Shown here: positions 7,282-18,261 of the stretch, in pieces
Numbering within the stretch: position 1 is the first letter of the stretch
Layout of the letters: each line of letters begins with the position of its first letter
NCBI GenBank assembly: GCA_002708905.1
Contig: PAPM01000020.1
Coordinates: 98,811-162,810 of the forward strand
Source of the DNA: Pseudomonadales bacterium
GTDB taxonomy: Bacteria; Pseudomonadota; Gammaproteobacteria; Pseudomonadales; Ketobacteraceae
Direction: 5' to 3'
Length of the DNA stretch: 64,000 bases
Notes under the pieces: model-generated
The model's database searches: none
The model's input: the letters and a program-made list of their open reading frames with translations, nothing else
Told to the model about the DNA's origin: nothing
Translations under genes and position numbers: made by a program

Positions 7282-8778
7282 TTAGGGGAACATGGACCGG
7301 AAATAGGAGATCCAGCTTGCATACTGTGGAGTCAAGCGCACCATGCGGTCAGCCCGGCTCACGTTCGCGCAAGAAGAGGAAGACGCGGTTCCGCCGCAAG
7401 TGGATTGAATGTCATGGGCGGTGTAATAAACCGAGCCGCTGTTACCGACATTCCCGTTACCGTACAAATACAGGGGTGAACCGCTCATGCCCGCTGAGCC
7501 ATCGCAAGACATTCTGAAGTTGCGGTTGTAGCCGTCGCTATCCAGGTTGGTGCCGTTGCCCACCGAACAGGTGGCTGCGTCGCCGTACAGGTGGAAGGGG
7601 CTGCAGACTTCCAGATCCGTTGTGCAGGTGGGGCACTTGGCCGGGTCCGCCGGATCGTCAATGCGTGGGTTGTTCGCAGGGCCGGCGTTACAGGAAGGAT
7701 AACCACGGCTGAACTTGGAGACGGTGTTGAGTGAACCCATAGGGGCATACCAGTAGCCCATCCAGCCCACGTTATTACCCAGGCGGTCGGGAATGACGAT
7801 AATGCCGAAGTCGTATTGTTCACGATTGCTTACACTGCTTTGACGCCATTTGCTGGGGGTAAAATACCAGTAGGTTTTGCCGATGCTGGGGCAATCCTGA
7901 GTGCTGGAGCTTGGGCAGCCGGGCATGGTGGAAGAGGCGATCCAATCACTGCCGTTGCGACCGACACGAGCAGTTAAGGCAAAAAAGTTGTCGGTGGCCG
8001 AGGCGTTAATGCAGTGTGCTGCTGTGACAATGTGGCGGGGGCCGATTAATGTTCCGGAGCATCCGCTGTTGGAACCGCCATAGTCAAAATTGGCAATGGT
8101 TCTCCAGGGCCAGGTGTTGATTTCAGTATTGAGAGAGCCCAGCTGAACACGGTTGTCGTCGTTAAAGCTCCATCCCATGGGATAGAACTGACGTTTGTCG
8201 ACGGCTTCGACCCGTTCGGTGGTTTCCGATTTTATTTGGCCCACAAAACTGTCGTTCTGTTTTTCATTGATGGCGGCTCGAAAAGTCAACTCGCGAATTT
8301 CCACCGGCATGAAGAAATTGAATTCGTTGCGTGTTTCCGGTTTGTAGGCAGAGAAGCTGTCCACGGTGGGCACATCGGCTGGCGCATATTCAGCGTAGCC
8401 ATCAACACGATTAAAGCTTTTATCGGCTTTGGCTTCAGGCTGCTCCGGGTTGCCTTTATCAATGGTGCGGCCTTTGCGTAACCAGTCGATACGCACTGGG
8501 GGCAAACCGACCAGGCGCTCGCCTGTGGTCTTTTGTAAGTTGATCAACATGGATTCCGATTCATCAACCAATTCATAGGCATCTTTGAATATGCTGTCGT
8601 CGTCGGCCCAGGCTTCGGGGACGCGAATCAAATACTCAACACGGGTTTCATCACTTTCAAAACGCTTTTCAATATAGGATTCACCCTGTGAGAAAGCATT
8701 ACCGCTGAACATTAGTACGCAAGCCGCCAACGAAGCGGAGAGGGTGGATGGGATTTTCTGGAGCATTCCTTTGGACAT
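7282..8778 (-). CDS. Exported V8-like serine peptidase (S1B-type)
   Basis: A 498-residue protein with a signal peptide ending near residue 30 (NAFSQ). Residues about 31-215 form an unrecognised N-terminal region, probably a propeptide or binding domain. The protease domain follows: His255 in VTAAHC, Asp323 in QYDFGIIVI and Ser432 in AGMSGSP. GMSGSP in place of GDSGGP is characteristic of glutamyl endopeptidase (V8)-like members. Several Cys in the C-terminal half (CPTC, CSPF, CSVG) suggest disulphides. ATG at 8778 has AGGAAA 8 nt upstream; the longer frame to 8871 has no signal-like start. It is transcribed divergently from a tetR gene, and the operator-like site at 8926 lies between them. 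Confidence 0.85.
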   Translation of the reverse strand: MSKGMLQKIPSTLSASLAACVLMFSGNAFSQGESYIEKRFESDETRVEYLIRVPEAWADDDSIFKDAYELVDESESMLINLQKTTGERLVGLPPVRIDWLRKGRTIDKGNPEQPEAKADKSFNRVDGYAEYAPADVPTVDSFSAYKPETRNEFNFFMPVEIRELTFRAAINEKQNDSFVGQIKSETTERVEAVDKRQFYPMGWSFNDDNRVQLGSLNTEINTWPWRTIANFDYGGSNSGCSGTLIGPRHIVTAAHCINASATDNFFALTARVGRNGSDWIASSTMPGCPSSSTQDCPSIGKTYWYFTPSKWRQSSVSNREQYDFGIIVIPDRLGNNVGWMGYWYAPMGSLNTVSKFSRGYPSCNAGPANNPRIDDPADPAKCPTCTTDLEVCSPFHLYGDAATCSVGNGTNLDSDGYNRNFRMSCDGSAGMSGSPLYLYGNGNVGNSGSVYYTAHDIQSTCGGTASSSSCANVSRADRMVRLTPQYASWISYFRSMFP

Positions 8779-8925
8779 TGTTGTTTCCTGGTGGGGTCGT
8801 TGTAGATGGGGGCATTCTAATGAGGGCGATGCCGGGCGTAAGTAATAAAGTGGTGGGAGGGATTGTGACAAAGTGCGGTATTCTTACGCGTTATGGATTA
8901 ATTCCAATTTTTTACTTGCAAAGGC

Positions 8926-8945
8926 AGACGACTGGTCATATATTT
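8926..8945. promoter_or_regulatory. Putative TetR operator, copy 1
   Basis: AGACGACTGGTCATATATTT lies immediately upstream of the tetR ATG at 8951. It matches 18 of 20 bases with the site at 9592-9611 ahead of the lpxR-like gene. The core GACYGGTC is palindromic or nearly so, as expected for a dimeric TetR repressor. It probably mediates autoregulation and could also affect the divergent V8-like peptidase. Confidence 0.65.
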
Positions 8946-8950
8946 GGCTC

Positions 8951-9541
8951 ATGAGTAAACGCGAATTGAAGAAAGAGCAGTTGTTGGAGCTGGGCATGGA
9001 CGTCATGAAAGCCCGGGGCTTCAACGGCACCAGCGTAAAAGACATTGTGGATGCTGCAGGGGTGCCGAAGGGTTCCTTTTATACTTACTTCGACAGTAAG
9101 GAAACCTTTGCCGTGGAAGCCCTGGAGAGAGCGGCCCAGGAAGGACTGCAGCTGATGCGGAACAAGCTCAATCACACCGGCGAGGCGCCATTGGTGCGGT
9201 TGCGGCAGTTCTTTGAATCCAAGGTGGATGAGGCAACGGAAGCCGGCTTCACCATCGGTTGCTTTCTGGGCAATATCTGTCAGGAGATGGCGGACAGCAG
9301 CGATGTTATCCGCCTTAAGGTCAGGCAGCCCCTGCGCAATCACACCCAGTTGATCCAGGATGTTCTGGAAGAGGCGCAACAACAGGGCGACATCGCTCCC
9401 AACTGTGATACCCGGGAGATGGCGGAGTTTATTTTTAACGCCTGGGAAGGTGCGCTGATGCGAATGAAAGCCGCCAAGTGCCGGGAACCCCTGGACGCGT
9501 TTCTGGCCATGTTGCCCCGGGTTGTTGCGGCTGCAGGGTAA
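8951..9541 (+). CDS. TetR/AcrR-family transcriptional regulator
   Basis: A 196-residue repressor. The N-terminal helix-turn-helix is clear: GFNGTSVKDIVDAAGVPKGSFYTYFDSKETF, given here only in part, with the GSFYxYF recognition-helix signature at residues 38-44. The C-terminal ligand-binding half carries GCFLGN, common in the TetR subfamily that includes AcuR/NemR-type sensors of electrophiles. ATG at 8951 gives the usual family length; the open frame further upstream crosses the operator and promoter. The gene ends at an intrinsic terminator, and a second copy of its putative operator lies before the next gene, an lpxR homologue. Confidence 0.85.
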   Translation: MSKRELKKEQLLELGMDVMKARGFNGTSVKDIVDAAGVPKGSFYTYFDSKETFAVEALERAAQEGLQLMRNKLNHTGEAPLVRLRQFFESKVDEATEAGFTIGCFLGNICQEMADSSDVIRLKVRQPLRNHTQLIQDVLEEAQQQGDIAPNCDTREMAEFIFNAWEGALMRMKAAKCREPLDAFLAMLPRVVAAAG

Positions 9542-9556
9542 CAAGTATTCCACGAT

Positions 9557-9579
9557 AGGCCCCTTTGGGGCTTATTTTT
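9557..9579 (+). terminator. Intrinsic terminator after tetR
   Basis: The hairpin GCCCC-TTT-GGGGC (9559-9571, extended by an A-T and a G-T pair) is followed by TTATTTTT, 16 bp after the tetR stop. This is a classical Rho-independent terminator. Confidence 0.85.
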
Positions 9580-9591
9580 GAAGCGAAAACA

Positions 9592-9611
9592 AGACGACCG
9601 GTCATCTATTT
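9592..9611. promoter_or_regulatory. Putative TetR operator, copy 2
   Basis: AGACGACCGGTCATCTATTT contains the perfect palindrome GACCGGTC and matches the site upstream of tetR at 18 of 20 bases. It lies 64 bp before the lpxR-like ATG and just after the tetR terminator, so the lpxR-like gene probably has its own promoter controlled by the neighbouring TetR protein. Confidence 0.65.
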
Positions 9612-9675
9612 TTGACCTCTATGAAGTAAATTGAAATCAGTAATGAGCATGGGTTGTATGAATGGGAGAGTTGTA

Positions 9676-10776
9676 ATGAAGAATATGAAGAGGTTGCTGC
9701 TGTACGGATTGTTGGTGCTTGCCCCGCTGGCAGGTTCATGGCACGGTGCTTTCGCTGCCATGGGTTCCGTGGGCGCGCCGCCCGGGGAGGAGAAAGCGCA
9801 GTCGGTTCCCTGTGGGCAAGGGCGCATCCAAAGCTGGTCGCTGTCATTCGACAACGACATTCTGGTGCCCTCGAGCCGGGATCAGGATTACACCTACGGT
9901 GTCAGTATCGCGGCCTCCGGCCCGGCTATAGCGGATGGTTTTTGGTTTATCCATGAGCCTCTGGCCGCACTGAATGAAAATCTGGGAAGTTATGTTTCAG
10001 CCGGCAACGCCGTGACGCACAGTGTGGAGTTCGGCATCTATGGTTTCACTCCGGAAGATATTGCTGTAGCGACTCCCAATCACGATGACCGCCCCTACGC
10101 CAGTCTGGTTTATCTATCTGCATCTCAGGAGCAGCCCGGTGTCCAGGAGAACGTGGTATGGCGCAGCGCCTTAACCCTGGGCGTGCTCGGTCTGGACATC
10201 GCCGGTCAATTGCAAAACGAAGTGCACCGGCGGATTGATAGCCAGATTGCAGAAGGCTGGGACCATCAGGTTTCTGATGGCGGTGAGCTCACCGCCCGCT
10301 ACACTCTGGCGCGCCAAACTCTGTGGACGCTGGGTAATCCGAATCTGGAAGTGAAAACCTCCTGGATGGGGTCGGTGGGCTACATTACTGAGTTGGGTTA
10401 TGGCACCAGTATTCGTTTTGGTCGAATCGCTTCCCGCTGGCAATCCTACAACCCTGAGTTAACCCAGTATCGGGAGCAGGCGTCTCAGGCCATTGCCGGC
10501 AAGTGCCAACGGGAGAGTTATTTTGTTGCGGGTGTTGCGCTGAAGCTGCGTGCGTATAACGCCTTTCTGCAGGGCCAGTTTCGCGACAGTGAGGTGGCCT
10601 ATTCCAGCTCTGAACTGGAGCACGGCATCGTTGAGGCCTGGATGGGATACACCCATGCTTTCGCCGGCGGTTATCGAATCAGTTACGTCTTACGTGGCCA
10701 CAGCTCTGAAGTGAAAGAGGGCGCCGGTGACCGCAATGTCATGTGGGGCGGCCTGACCCTGGCGCAACATTTTTAG
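9676..10776 (+). CDS. lpxR: LpxR-family lipid A 3'-O-deacylase (outer membrane)
   Basis: A 366-residue outer-membrane beta-barrel protein with a Sec signal peptide (residues about 1-29, ending GAFA). LpxR/DUF2219 signatures are visible: FDNDIL with the Asn-Asp pair, a DYTYG motif, THSVEFGIYGFTPEDI carrying the expected His and Glu, and DDRPYASLVYLS. LpxR removes the 3' acyloxyacyl chain of lipid A and is calcium-dependent. The protein ends in Phe (AQHF), as usual for BAM substrates. ATG at 9676 has GGGAGAG 6 nt upstream. The putative TetR operator just before it suggests inducible expression. Many genomes carry LpxR homologues of untested activity, so the enzymatic role is by family only. Confidence 0.8.
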   Translation: MKNMKRLLLYGLLVLAPLAGSWHGAFAAMGSVGAPPGEEKAQSVPCGQGRIQSWSLSFDNDILVPSSRDQDYTYGVSIAASGPAIADGFWFIHEPLAALNENLGSYVSAGNAVTHSVEFGIYGFTPEDIAVATPNHDDRPYASLVYLSASQEQPGVQENVVWRSALTLGVLGLDIAGQLQNEVHRRIDSQIAEGWDHQVSDGGELTARYTLARQTLWTLGNPNLEVKTSWMGSVGYITELGYGTSIRFGRIASRWQSYNPELTQYREQASQAIAGKCQRESYFVAGVALKLRAYNAFLQGQFRDSEVAYSSSELEHGIVEAWMGYTHAFAGGYRISYVLRGHSSEVKEGAGDRNVMWGGLTLAQHF

Positions 10777-10860
10777 GCTTACCCGTTCCAAATCTTTAAC
10801 AACCCGACACGACAAATACGACAACGCCGATGTTGTGGTGTTTGATGGAGTATGTGAAGG

Positions 10861-10902
10861 CGCGTACATGTCCGTGTTGAATGTGATGCGGACATATACG
10901 CG
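10861..10902. terminator. Hairpin between convergent lpxR-like and icd genes
   Basis: The 14-bp arms 10861-10874 and 10889-10902 pair with one G-T wobble (CGCGTACATGTCCG against CGGACATATACGCG), with a 14-nt loop. It lies between two convergent stops. It lacks a T-run and is probably a bidirectional terminator or mRNA end stabiliser. Confidence 0.55.
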
Positions 10903-10932
10903 GTTGCGGTTCGGTTTACAGGAGGAGCTTTC

Positions 10933-13209
<2,277 letters not shown>

Positions 13210-13410
13210 TTAGTCCTTTTATGGCATCCCTCTGAATTTGATGACGGGGGATTGTACAGAATTATTAATTTCATTTACAGATCAATGAGTTAAAAACGTA
13301 GTTAGGTAAACACAAAGTATCCGGGCTGTTTTCAGTATGTTGAAGGGTTTGGATGCCGGTGCAAGGCTGTCCATGGCAGGTTTTTTATTAGGTGTTGGTG
13401 CGGATTGGCT

Positions 13411-15351
13411 TCAAATACTGAGTTCAACGCCTACCACAAACTCCCGCCCACGATTCGGCATGGGAGTGGTGTGGAGTGAAAGCCGGGTGGGGGTGCCGTA
13501 GTCTTCGTTCAGGATGTTTCTGCCATTGAGGTAGAGGTTGGTAGACCGGTTGATGCTGTATATCCACTTGGTGTTCAACAGCCAGTAGTCGTCCAGCTTG
13601 ACAAAGTCGGTTCCGACTCGCATTTCCCGCGCTCCCGCGTAGTTGGCATTTAGGTTAAAATTCCAGGGACCAGTGCAATAGTTCAAAACAAAGGAAGCCA
13701 GCCTGTCTGCTTCGCGATAATCGGAGCTGGGTAGATTTCGCAAAGCCGTGCCATTTGCCTGCAACCGCCATTGTTCTGAAAGCTGGACCGCATAGTCCAC
13801 TTCCATGCCGTAAAACGCCTCATCTTCTGAGCGATTCATAAAGGTGTTGGTGCTGTAGATGGAGTTCTCAATGACGTTGTAATGGCTGTTTACCGTCAGT
13901 CGATGATTACCCCATTGGCTGATCCAGATAAGTTCTGAGGTCTTGATCGTTTCCGCCTGCAAATCGGGATTACCCGCCAGGGTCACTCCCACCAGGTACA
14001 ATTCGTTCGCGGTGGGTGCGCGGAAGGCTTCGCCATACAGTGCTTTGATGGTGTGCAGCTGCGCAAGCGGGTACACCAGACTGACCCGGGGGCTGAACGA
14101 AGAACCCACGTCATCATAGTCATCAAAACGTCCACCAATAACCATCTGCAGGCCGTTGTCATAGTAACGCTGGTTTTGGACATAGAGCCCGGTGATGGTA
14201 CGTTCTGCGTCAGGGTAGAACTCCAGGTCGCCTTGGGTTTCTGTGCTGTAAACCGAGGACATATCCGTGTTTCTAAGCTCCAAGCCAAATTCCAGGCTGT
14301 TTTGATCGGCATATTGCCAGGCATTGCGTGCGATGAGCTGGAGGTTGGTTTCCTGCTGATCGGTGCGGGTGACACCCAACCCCCGGATCTCTGTATTAAG
14401 CTTGAATGCGTTCTCGGAATAGCCCAGTTCGAGTGTGGACTGCAGGTATGGTTGCCAGCTAAAGTCCTTGGACAGGTGGAGATAGCTTATATCGTGGTAG
14501 GAATGGTTGGTGTCGGAGGCGGCCCGTTCCACGATGTAATAGTCTTCTGCCTCTCTTCGGGAGATCATGCCTTTCAGTCGATAGTCACCCACGCTGGCGT
14601 TGAACTGGAAGTCCGCTCCCTGCCTCGGATCTTTGCCGGTGGTAGTCTGCAGGGGAACCGCGTTGATGTCCTCCAGTTGATAGGATTCTCCCGCCTCATC
14701 GAATAGGTTGATGGCCAGATTCAGTTCGGCGTCCTGCTGGCCAAAACTATAGACTCCATTAAATTGTTTGCGGCCGTGCTCGCCTGCCGCCACCTGAAAC
14801 GCATCCTGATTGCGAACGGTCTCAATATTGATAACGCCCAGAAACGCGTTGGAGCCATAGATAGCGGAACCCGGGCCCCGGATGAATTCGACCTTGGCTA
14901 CGTTATAGAGGGACAGCATGGGCACGGCTTCTCCGCTGTCAGACTCGCGGATCATGCGTACACCGTCGATCAGGATTAGGACCTCACGGCTCTTGACACT
15001 GGTGCGGTGTCCGCGGGCACTGTGGAAATACTGTATTCCGTCTGCACCCTGCCGAAAAGACTGAAAGCCGGGGACGAAGTTGATCAGTTCATAAAGGTAG
15101 TCTGCACCTATTTCACGGATCTGGTCACGGGTGAACACCGTCACCGACGCGGGCACGGATAACAGCGTTTTGCTGGTGAGTGTAGAGCTGGTGATATCCA
15201 ACTCCATGAGTTCTTGTAAGGACAACAAAAACAGATGGTCGGTGTCCTGTTCTCCACTGGCGAGGGCGGGAAAGCTAACAGCGGCAGATATCAGCCAGAT
15301 AATCCAACATTGTGCTTTCTGTTTAGACCAGGCCTTTGCTCCGGTTCGCAT
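13411..15351 (-). CDS. TonB-dependent outer-membrane receptor
   Basis: A 646-residue receptor with a signal peptide (residues about 14-32, ending PALAS). The plug domain follows: SVPASVTVFTRDQIREIGA, then LINFVPGF, RGHR, REVLILIDGVRM and VEFIRGPGSAIYGSNAFLGVIN, the standard order. The rest is a 22-strand barrel with DDYDDVGSSFSPRVSLVYPL and RAPTANELY. The C-terminus ends ELSI rather than in an aromatic. The plug resembles the colicin-I/CirA-like group, so a siderophore, haem, cobalamin or other bulky ligand is possible. No convincing Fur box was found upstream, which weakens an iron role. The ligand cannot be assigned. Confidence 0.9.
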   Translation of the reverse strand: MRTGAKAWSKQKAQCWIIWLISAAVSFPALASGEQDTDHLFLLSLQELMELDITSSTLTSKTLLSVPASVTVFTRDQIREIGADYLYELINFVPGFQSFRQGADGIQYFHSARGHRTSVKSREVLILIDGVRMIRESDSGEAVPMLSLYNVAKVEFIRGPGSAIYGSNAFLGVINIETVRNQDAFQVAAGEHGRKQFNGVYSFGQQDAELNLAINLFDEAGESYQLEDINAVPLQTTTGKDPRQGADFQFNASVGDYRLKGMISRREAEDYYIVERAASDTNHSYHDISYLHLSKDFSWQPYLQSTLELGYSENAFKLNTEIRGLGVTRTDQQETNLQLIARNAWQYADQNSLEFGLELRNTDMSSVYSTETQGDLEFYPDAERTITGLYVQNQRYYDNGLQMVIGGRFDDYDDVGSSFSPRVSLVYPLAQLHTIKALYGEAFRAPTANELYLVGVTLAGNPDLQAETIKTSELIWISQWGNHRLTVNSHYNVIENSIYSTNTFMNRSEDEAFYGMEVDYAVQLSEQWRLQANGTALRNLPSSDYREADRLASFVLNYCTGPWNFNLNANYAGAREMRVGTDFVKLDDYWLLNTKWIYSINRSTNLYLNGRNILNEDYGTPTRLSLHTTPMPNRGREFVVGVELSI

Positions 15352-15538
15352 TCCTTCACCCTGAAATCCTTTCTTTTTACAAGCTTAGGTCAAATGGTCA
15401 GGTGCATCCATATGCCCAGTGGCAGGCTAAATATTTTTTTCGCTCAGAACATGAGTATAAATGGGTAGTTATAGAATTATAAGGGTGCTGCTGTGGAAGC
15501 CCGGTCTTTCTGTAAGCGCCATCCGCGGTAATAGCCAT

Positions 15539-17332
15539 TTACGCCCCTGCAGCATATTTCACCACGCGGTTGCGGCCTTGATTCTTGGCTTGGTATAACG
15601 CCTCATCCGCTTTTCTCAATGCCTGTTCCCATTCATAGTCCCCGCTGGATTGGGTAAACACCCCAATGCTCACACTGACGGAAAAAATGATGTTATCGCT
15701 ACTTATGACGCTGCCGTGGATGGATGCCCGAATCCGTTCCGCCACGGTTAATGCGCCGGCCGAGCTGGTTTCCGGCAACAACAGGCAAAATTCCTCGCCC
15801 CCCAGGCGAGCAGCCACATCCGGTGGTAGACGTACCCCCGTCAACAAATGAGACGCGATGGTCTTTAAACATTGATCGCCCGCTGCATGGCCGTAGCGAT
15901 CATTGACCGATTTGAAGTGGTCCACATCGATCATCAGTACCGAAATAGCATGGTTATAGCGCGCGCATCGGTTAAATTCCTCTTCGATTCTTTGTCCAAG
16001 GTAACGTCGGTTTTTCAGACCGGTAAGTTGGTCGGTCTGGCTTAGCTGCTCCAACTTGTCGTTGAGGGCTTCCAGATCCCTGGTGCGCTCCTGCACTCTG
16101 ACTTCCAGTTCTTCTTTCATTTTTTCAGTGGTATACAGCAACGCTTGCTGTGCGGTAAGACGCATTAATTTCTCTCGATTGATGCGGTCTGCGAGCGCGA
16201 AGGAAAGCAGAGCTGCTTCCAGCATTGAACCAATTTGAGCGGAATTCTGGGTGAAGAAATTGGTGGGCAGTAATCCGAACTTGCTCAACGAGATGATGAC
16301 CACCCCTGCCAGAAATACTGTCCAGGACAACAAATACCATCTGGCGCTGCGATCACCTTTCCGCACGCCAAATACGCCGATTAAAAATGCACAGGAAACC
16401 AGTGCAAACACCATAATCAAGGAAACCTGAATCAACACATGATATGGACCCCACCAACTCAAGCCGGCCAAGCCGATAAACAACGTAATAAGCCCATTCA
16501 GAACTCTCTCCATCAAAGGTGAAAGCCGCTTCACATTTAAAAATATTTTGACAAACTGGCCGGCGAAAATGCAGGACAAGCAAATCATTACCAGCAGGGA
16601 AATATTGTTCCAGTGTGTGAAGTCGGGCCATAAGTACCGATATGCCTGACCGCTGTGGGAAGTGAATGCCAGTGCGATAAACAGCACGCTGCCCACGTAC
16701 CAGAAATACGCACTGTCCCTAAGTGCAAAAAATAGCAAGCCGTTGTAAATGAAGATAATTAAGATTCCACCCCAATAGATTCCCTGTACAGTGTCCAGAT
16801 GCATCTGGTGCAGATAAAAATCCTCCTGCTGCCACATCATCATCGGTACTTGAAGCGAGCCGGCACTGTGCACTTCAAAATACACCGTGAGCGTTTGGTT
16901 GGGTTGCCACTCTATGGGGAAGACAAAGTGGGGGCTGTTGACCGGCCGGGTATGGAAAGGGTGTTTATCCCCGAGATGAAGTTCTGATATTAGGGTTTCG
17001 GATTCAACGACATACATAGAGACGGAGTCCAGCAGCGCATAGCTGATCTCGATATAACGTTGGCGTTTTTCTGCAGCGGTATTTTGGAGCTCTAACTTCA
17101 ACCACCAATGAGAGTTGGAGTAGCCTTTGCTGAACTCACGGTCACCATTTGGCTGCCAGTGAACATCGCGTTGCCGTAATTGATTCAGGTTCAAGGCAGC
17201 GCTGGTATCCTCGTAGTAGTGCATTGAAGCGTTCAAGGACTGATTCGGGGCATCAGATACCACCACGCGGCTGTGTACGAGCGAGTTGCTTAACAGGCAA
17301 ATCAGGGTCGCTACAAATATATATACCCTCAA
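15539..17332 (-). CDS. Diguanylate cyclase with 7TMR-DISM sensor
   Basis: A 597-residue membrane sensor. After a signal sequence, residues about 25-165 form the extracellular 7TMR-DISM extracellular-2 domain (SNSHWWLKLELQN, RYIEI, YFEVHSAGSLQ). Seven membrane helices follow (about 185-390), then a short coiled coil (EELEVRVQERTRDLEALNDK) and a GGDEF domain. The active site is intact as GGEEF near residue 510, so it should make cyclic di-GMP; no RxxD I-site is obvious. The start is TTG at 17332, supported by AAGGAA about 6 nt upstream and by the absence of an ATG or GTG before the signal peptide. The extracellular ligand is unknown. Confidence 0.9.
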   Translation of the reverse strand: MRVYIFVATLICLLSNSLVHSRVVVSDAPNQSLNASMHYYEDTSAALNLNQLRQRDVHWQPNGDREFSKGYSNSHWWLKLELQNTAAEKRQRYIEISYALLDSVSMYVVESETLISELHLGDKHPFHTRPVNSPHFVFPIEWQPNQTLTVYFEVHSAGSLQVPMMMWQQEDFYLHQMHLDTVQGIYWGGILIIFIYNGLLFFALRDSAYFWYVGSVLFIALAFTSHSGQAYRYLWPDFTHWNNISLLVMICLSCIFAGQFVKIFLNVKRLSPLMERVLNGLITLFIGLAGLSWWGPYHVLIQVSLIMVFALVSCAFLIGVFGVRKGDRSARWYLLSWTVFLAGVVIISLSKFGLLPTNFFTQNSAQIGSMLEAALLSFALADRINREKLMRLTAQQALLYTTEKMKEELEVRVQERTRDLEALNDKLEQLSQTDQLTGLKNRRYLGQRIEEEFNRCARYNHAISVLMIDVDHFKSVNDRYGHAAGDQCLKTIASHLLTGVRLPPDVAARLGGEEFCLLLPETSSAGALTVAERIRASIHGSVISSDNIIFSVSVSIGVFTQSSGDYEWEQALRKADEALYQAKNQGRNRVVKYAAGA

Positions 17333-17431
17333 GTATAATTCCTTTTAAAGTCAGAGGCTTTGAGGTCCGGGGTATGGGTGTTACGGATAAAGTATAGGTG
17401 TAATTGGCAGATTGCCTGAAGCGCGAGCCCG

Positions 17432-18121
17432 TTACCTATCTAACTGTCGCAGGTAGTCGGTGCCGCCCAGTTGTCGGCCCGCCGCGATAATTTCCCGCGC
17501 GCGGGTTTGTACGTAGTCCGATGGTTTTGCGGCAGACATTGCTTTCGGGTTGGGTAAGACAGCAGCCAACAGGCTTGATTGCCAGGGCGTTAGTTGGCGG
17601 GCAGGGCGGTTGTAGAAAGACAGGGCGGCAGCCTGGGCTCCGTATATGCCATTACCGAACTCGGCTATGTTGAGGTAGTACTCCAGAATGCGTTGCTTGG
17701 GCCACAAACATTCGATAACCAGGGTGAGCCAGGCCTCCAGCAGTTTGCGCACGTAGCTGCGTCCGTTCCATAGAAACAGATTTTTCGCCACCTGCTGACT
17801 GATGGTGCTGGCACCTCGGGGACGCCCGTTACTTTCGCTCAGGGCTTTTTGGATAGAATCAAAATCAAATCCAAAATGGTGAGGAAGTTTCTGATCTTCC
17901 GAGCTGATCACCGCCAGTTGCAAATGGGGGGAGATCTGCTCCAGCGGTTGCCATTGCTGGTAAGCCCGTCGCCCGTGCTCCAGCTGCCAGCTGGCGATGA
18001 ACGCCGTGGTGGGGGGATTGAAAAAGCGCAAAGCGCCGACCACAGCAAAGCTGGTGACGATAAACACCAGCACTGTCAGCAGACAGAATTTGAAAAATTT
18101 ACGGAGCAGCTTGGCGATCAT
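17432..18121 (-). CDS. mtgA: Monofunctional peptidoglycan glycosyltransferase
   Basis: A 229-residue GT51 enzyme that polymerises lipid II into glycan strands at the inner membrane. One N-terminal membrane helix (about residues 11-31) precedes the catalytic domain. Key motifs are SSEDQKLPHHFGFD (catalytic Glu), RGASTISQQVAKNLFLW, and the second acidic block IAEFGNGIYGAQAAA. There is no transpeptidase domain, and the length matches MtgA. It is transcribed alone, divergently from the downstream aldo-keto reductase gene. Confidence 0.95.
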   Translation of the reverse strand: MIAKLLRKFFKFCLLTVLVFIVTSFAVVGALRFFNPPTTAFIASWQLEHGRRAYQQWQPLEQISPHLQLAVISSEDQKLPHHFGFDFDSIQKALSESNGRPRGASTISQQVAKNLFLWNGRSYVRKLLEAWLTLVIECLWPKQRILEYYLNIAEFGNGIYGAQAAALSFYNRPARQLTPWQSSLLAAVLPNPKAMSAAKPSDYVQTRAREIIAAGRQLGGTDYLRQLDR

Positions 18122-18261
18122 TGGCCAATGCTACTGGATACAGAAAAAATATTCGAGAGCCGGCGCGGTGTGAACGGTTCTGGATAAAGTTGAAAACGGG
18201 CTTTATTCTCTTTGTTGCTACAGTACACTACTAAACACATTCTCGTGATAAGGAATCAGAA

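Noticed and set aside
1140..8778. A single five-gene system joining the CHAT operon and both exported proteases
   Set aside because: The proteases carry signal peptides and are separated from the operon by about 340 bp, whereas the three operon proteins look cytosolic. Proximity alone does not justify joining them.
15352..15538. Fur box expected upstream of the TonB-dependent receptor
   Set aside because: No stretch resembles GATAATGATAATCATTATC, so iron control was not claimed.
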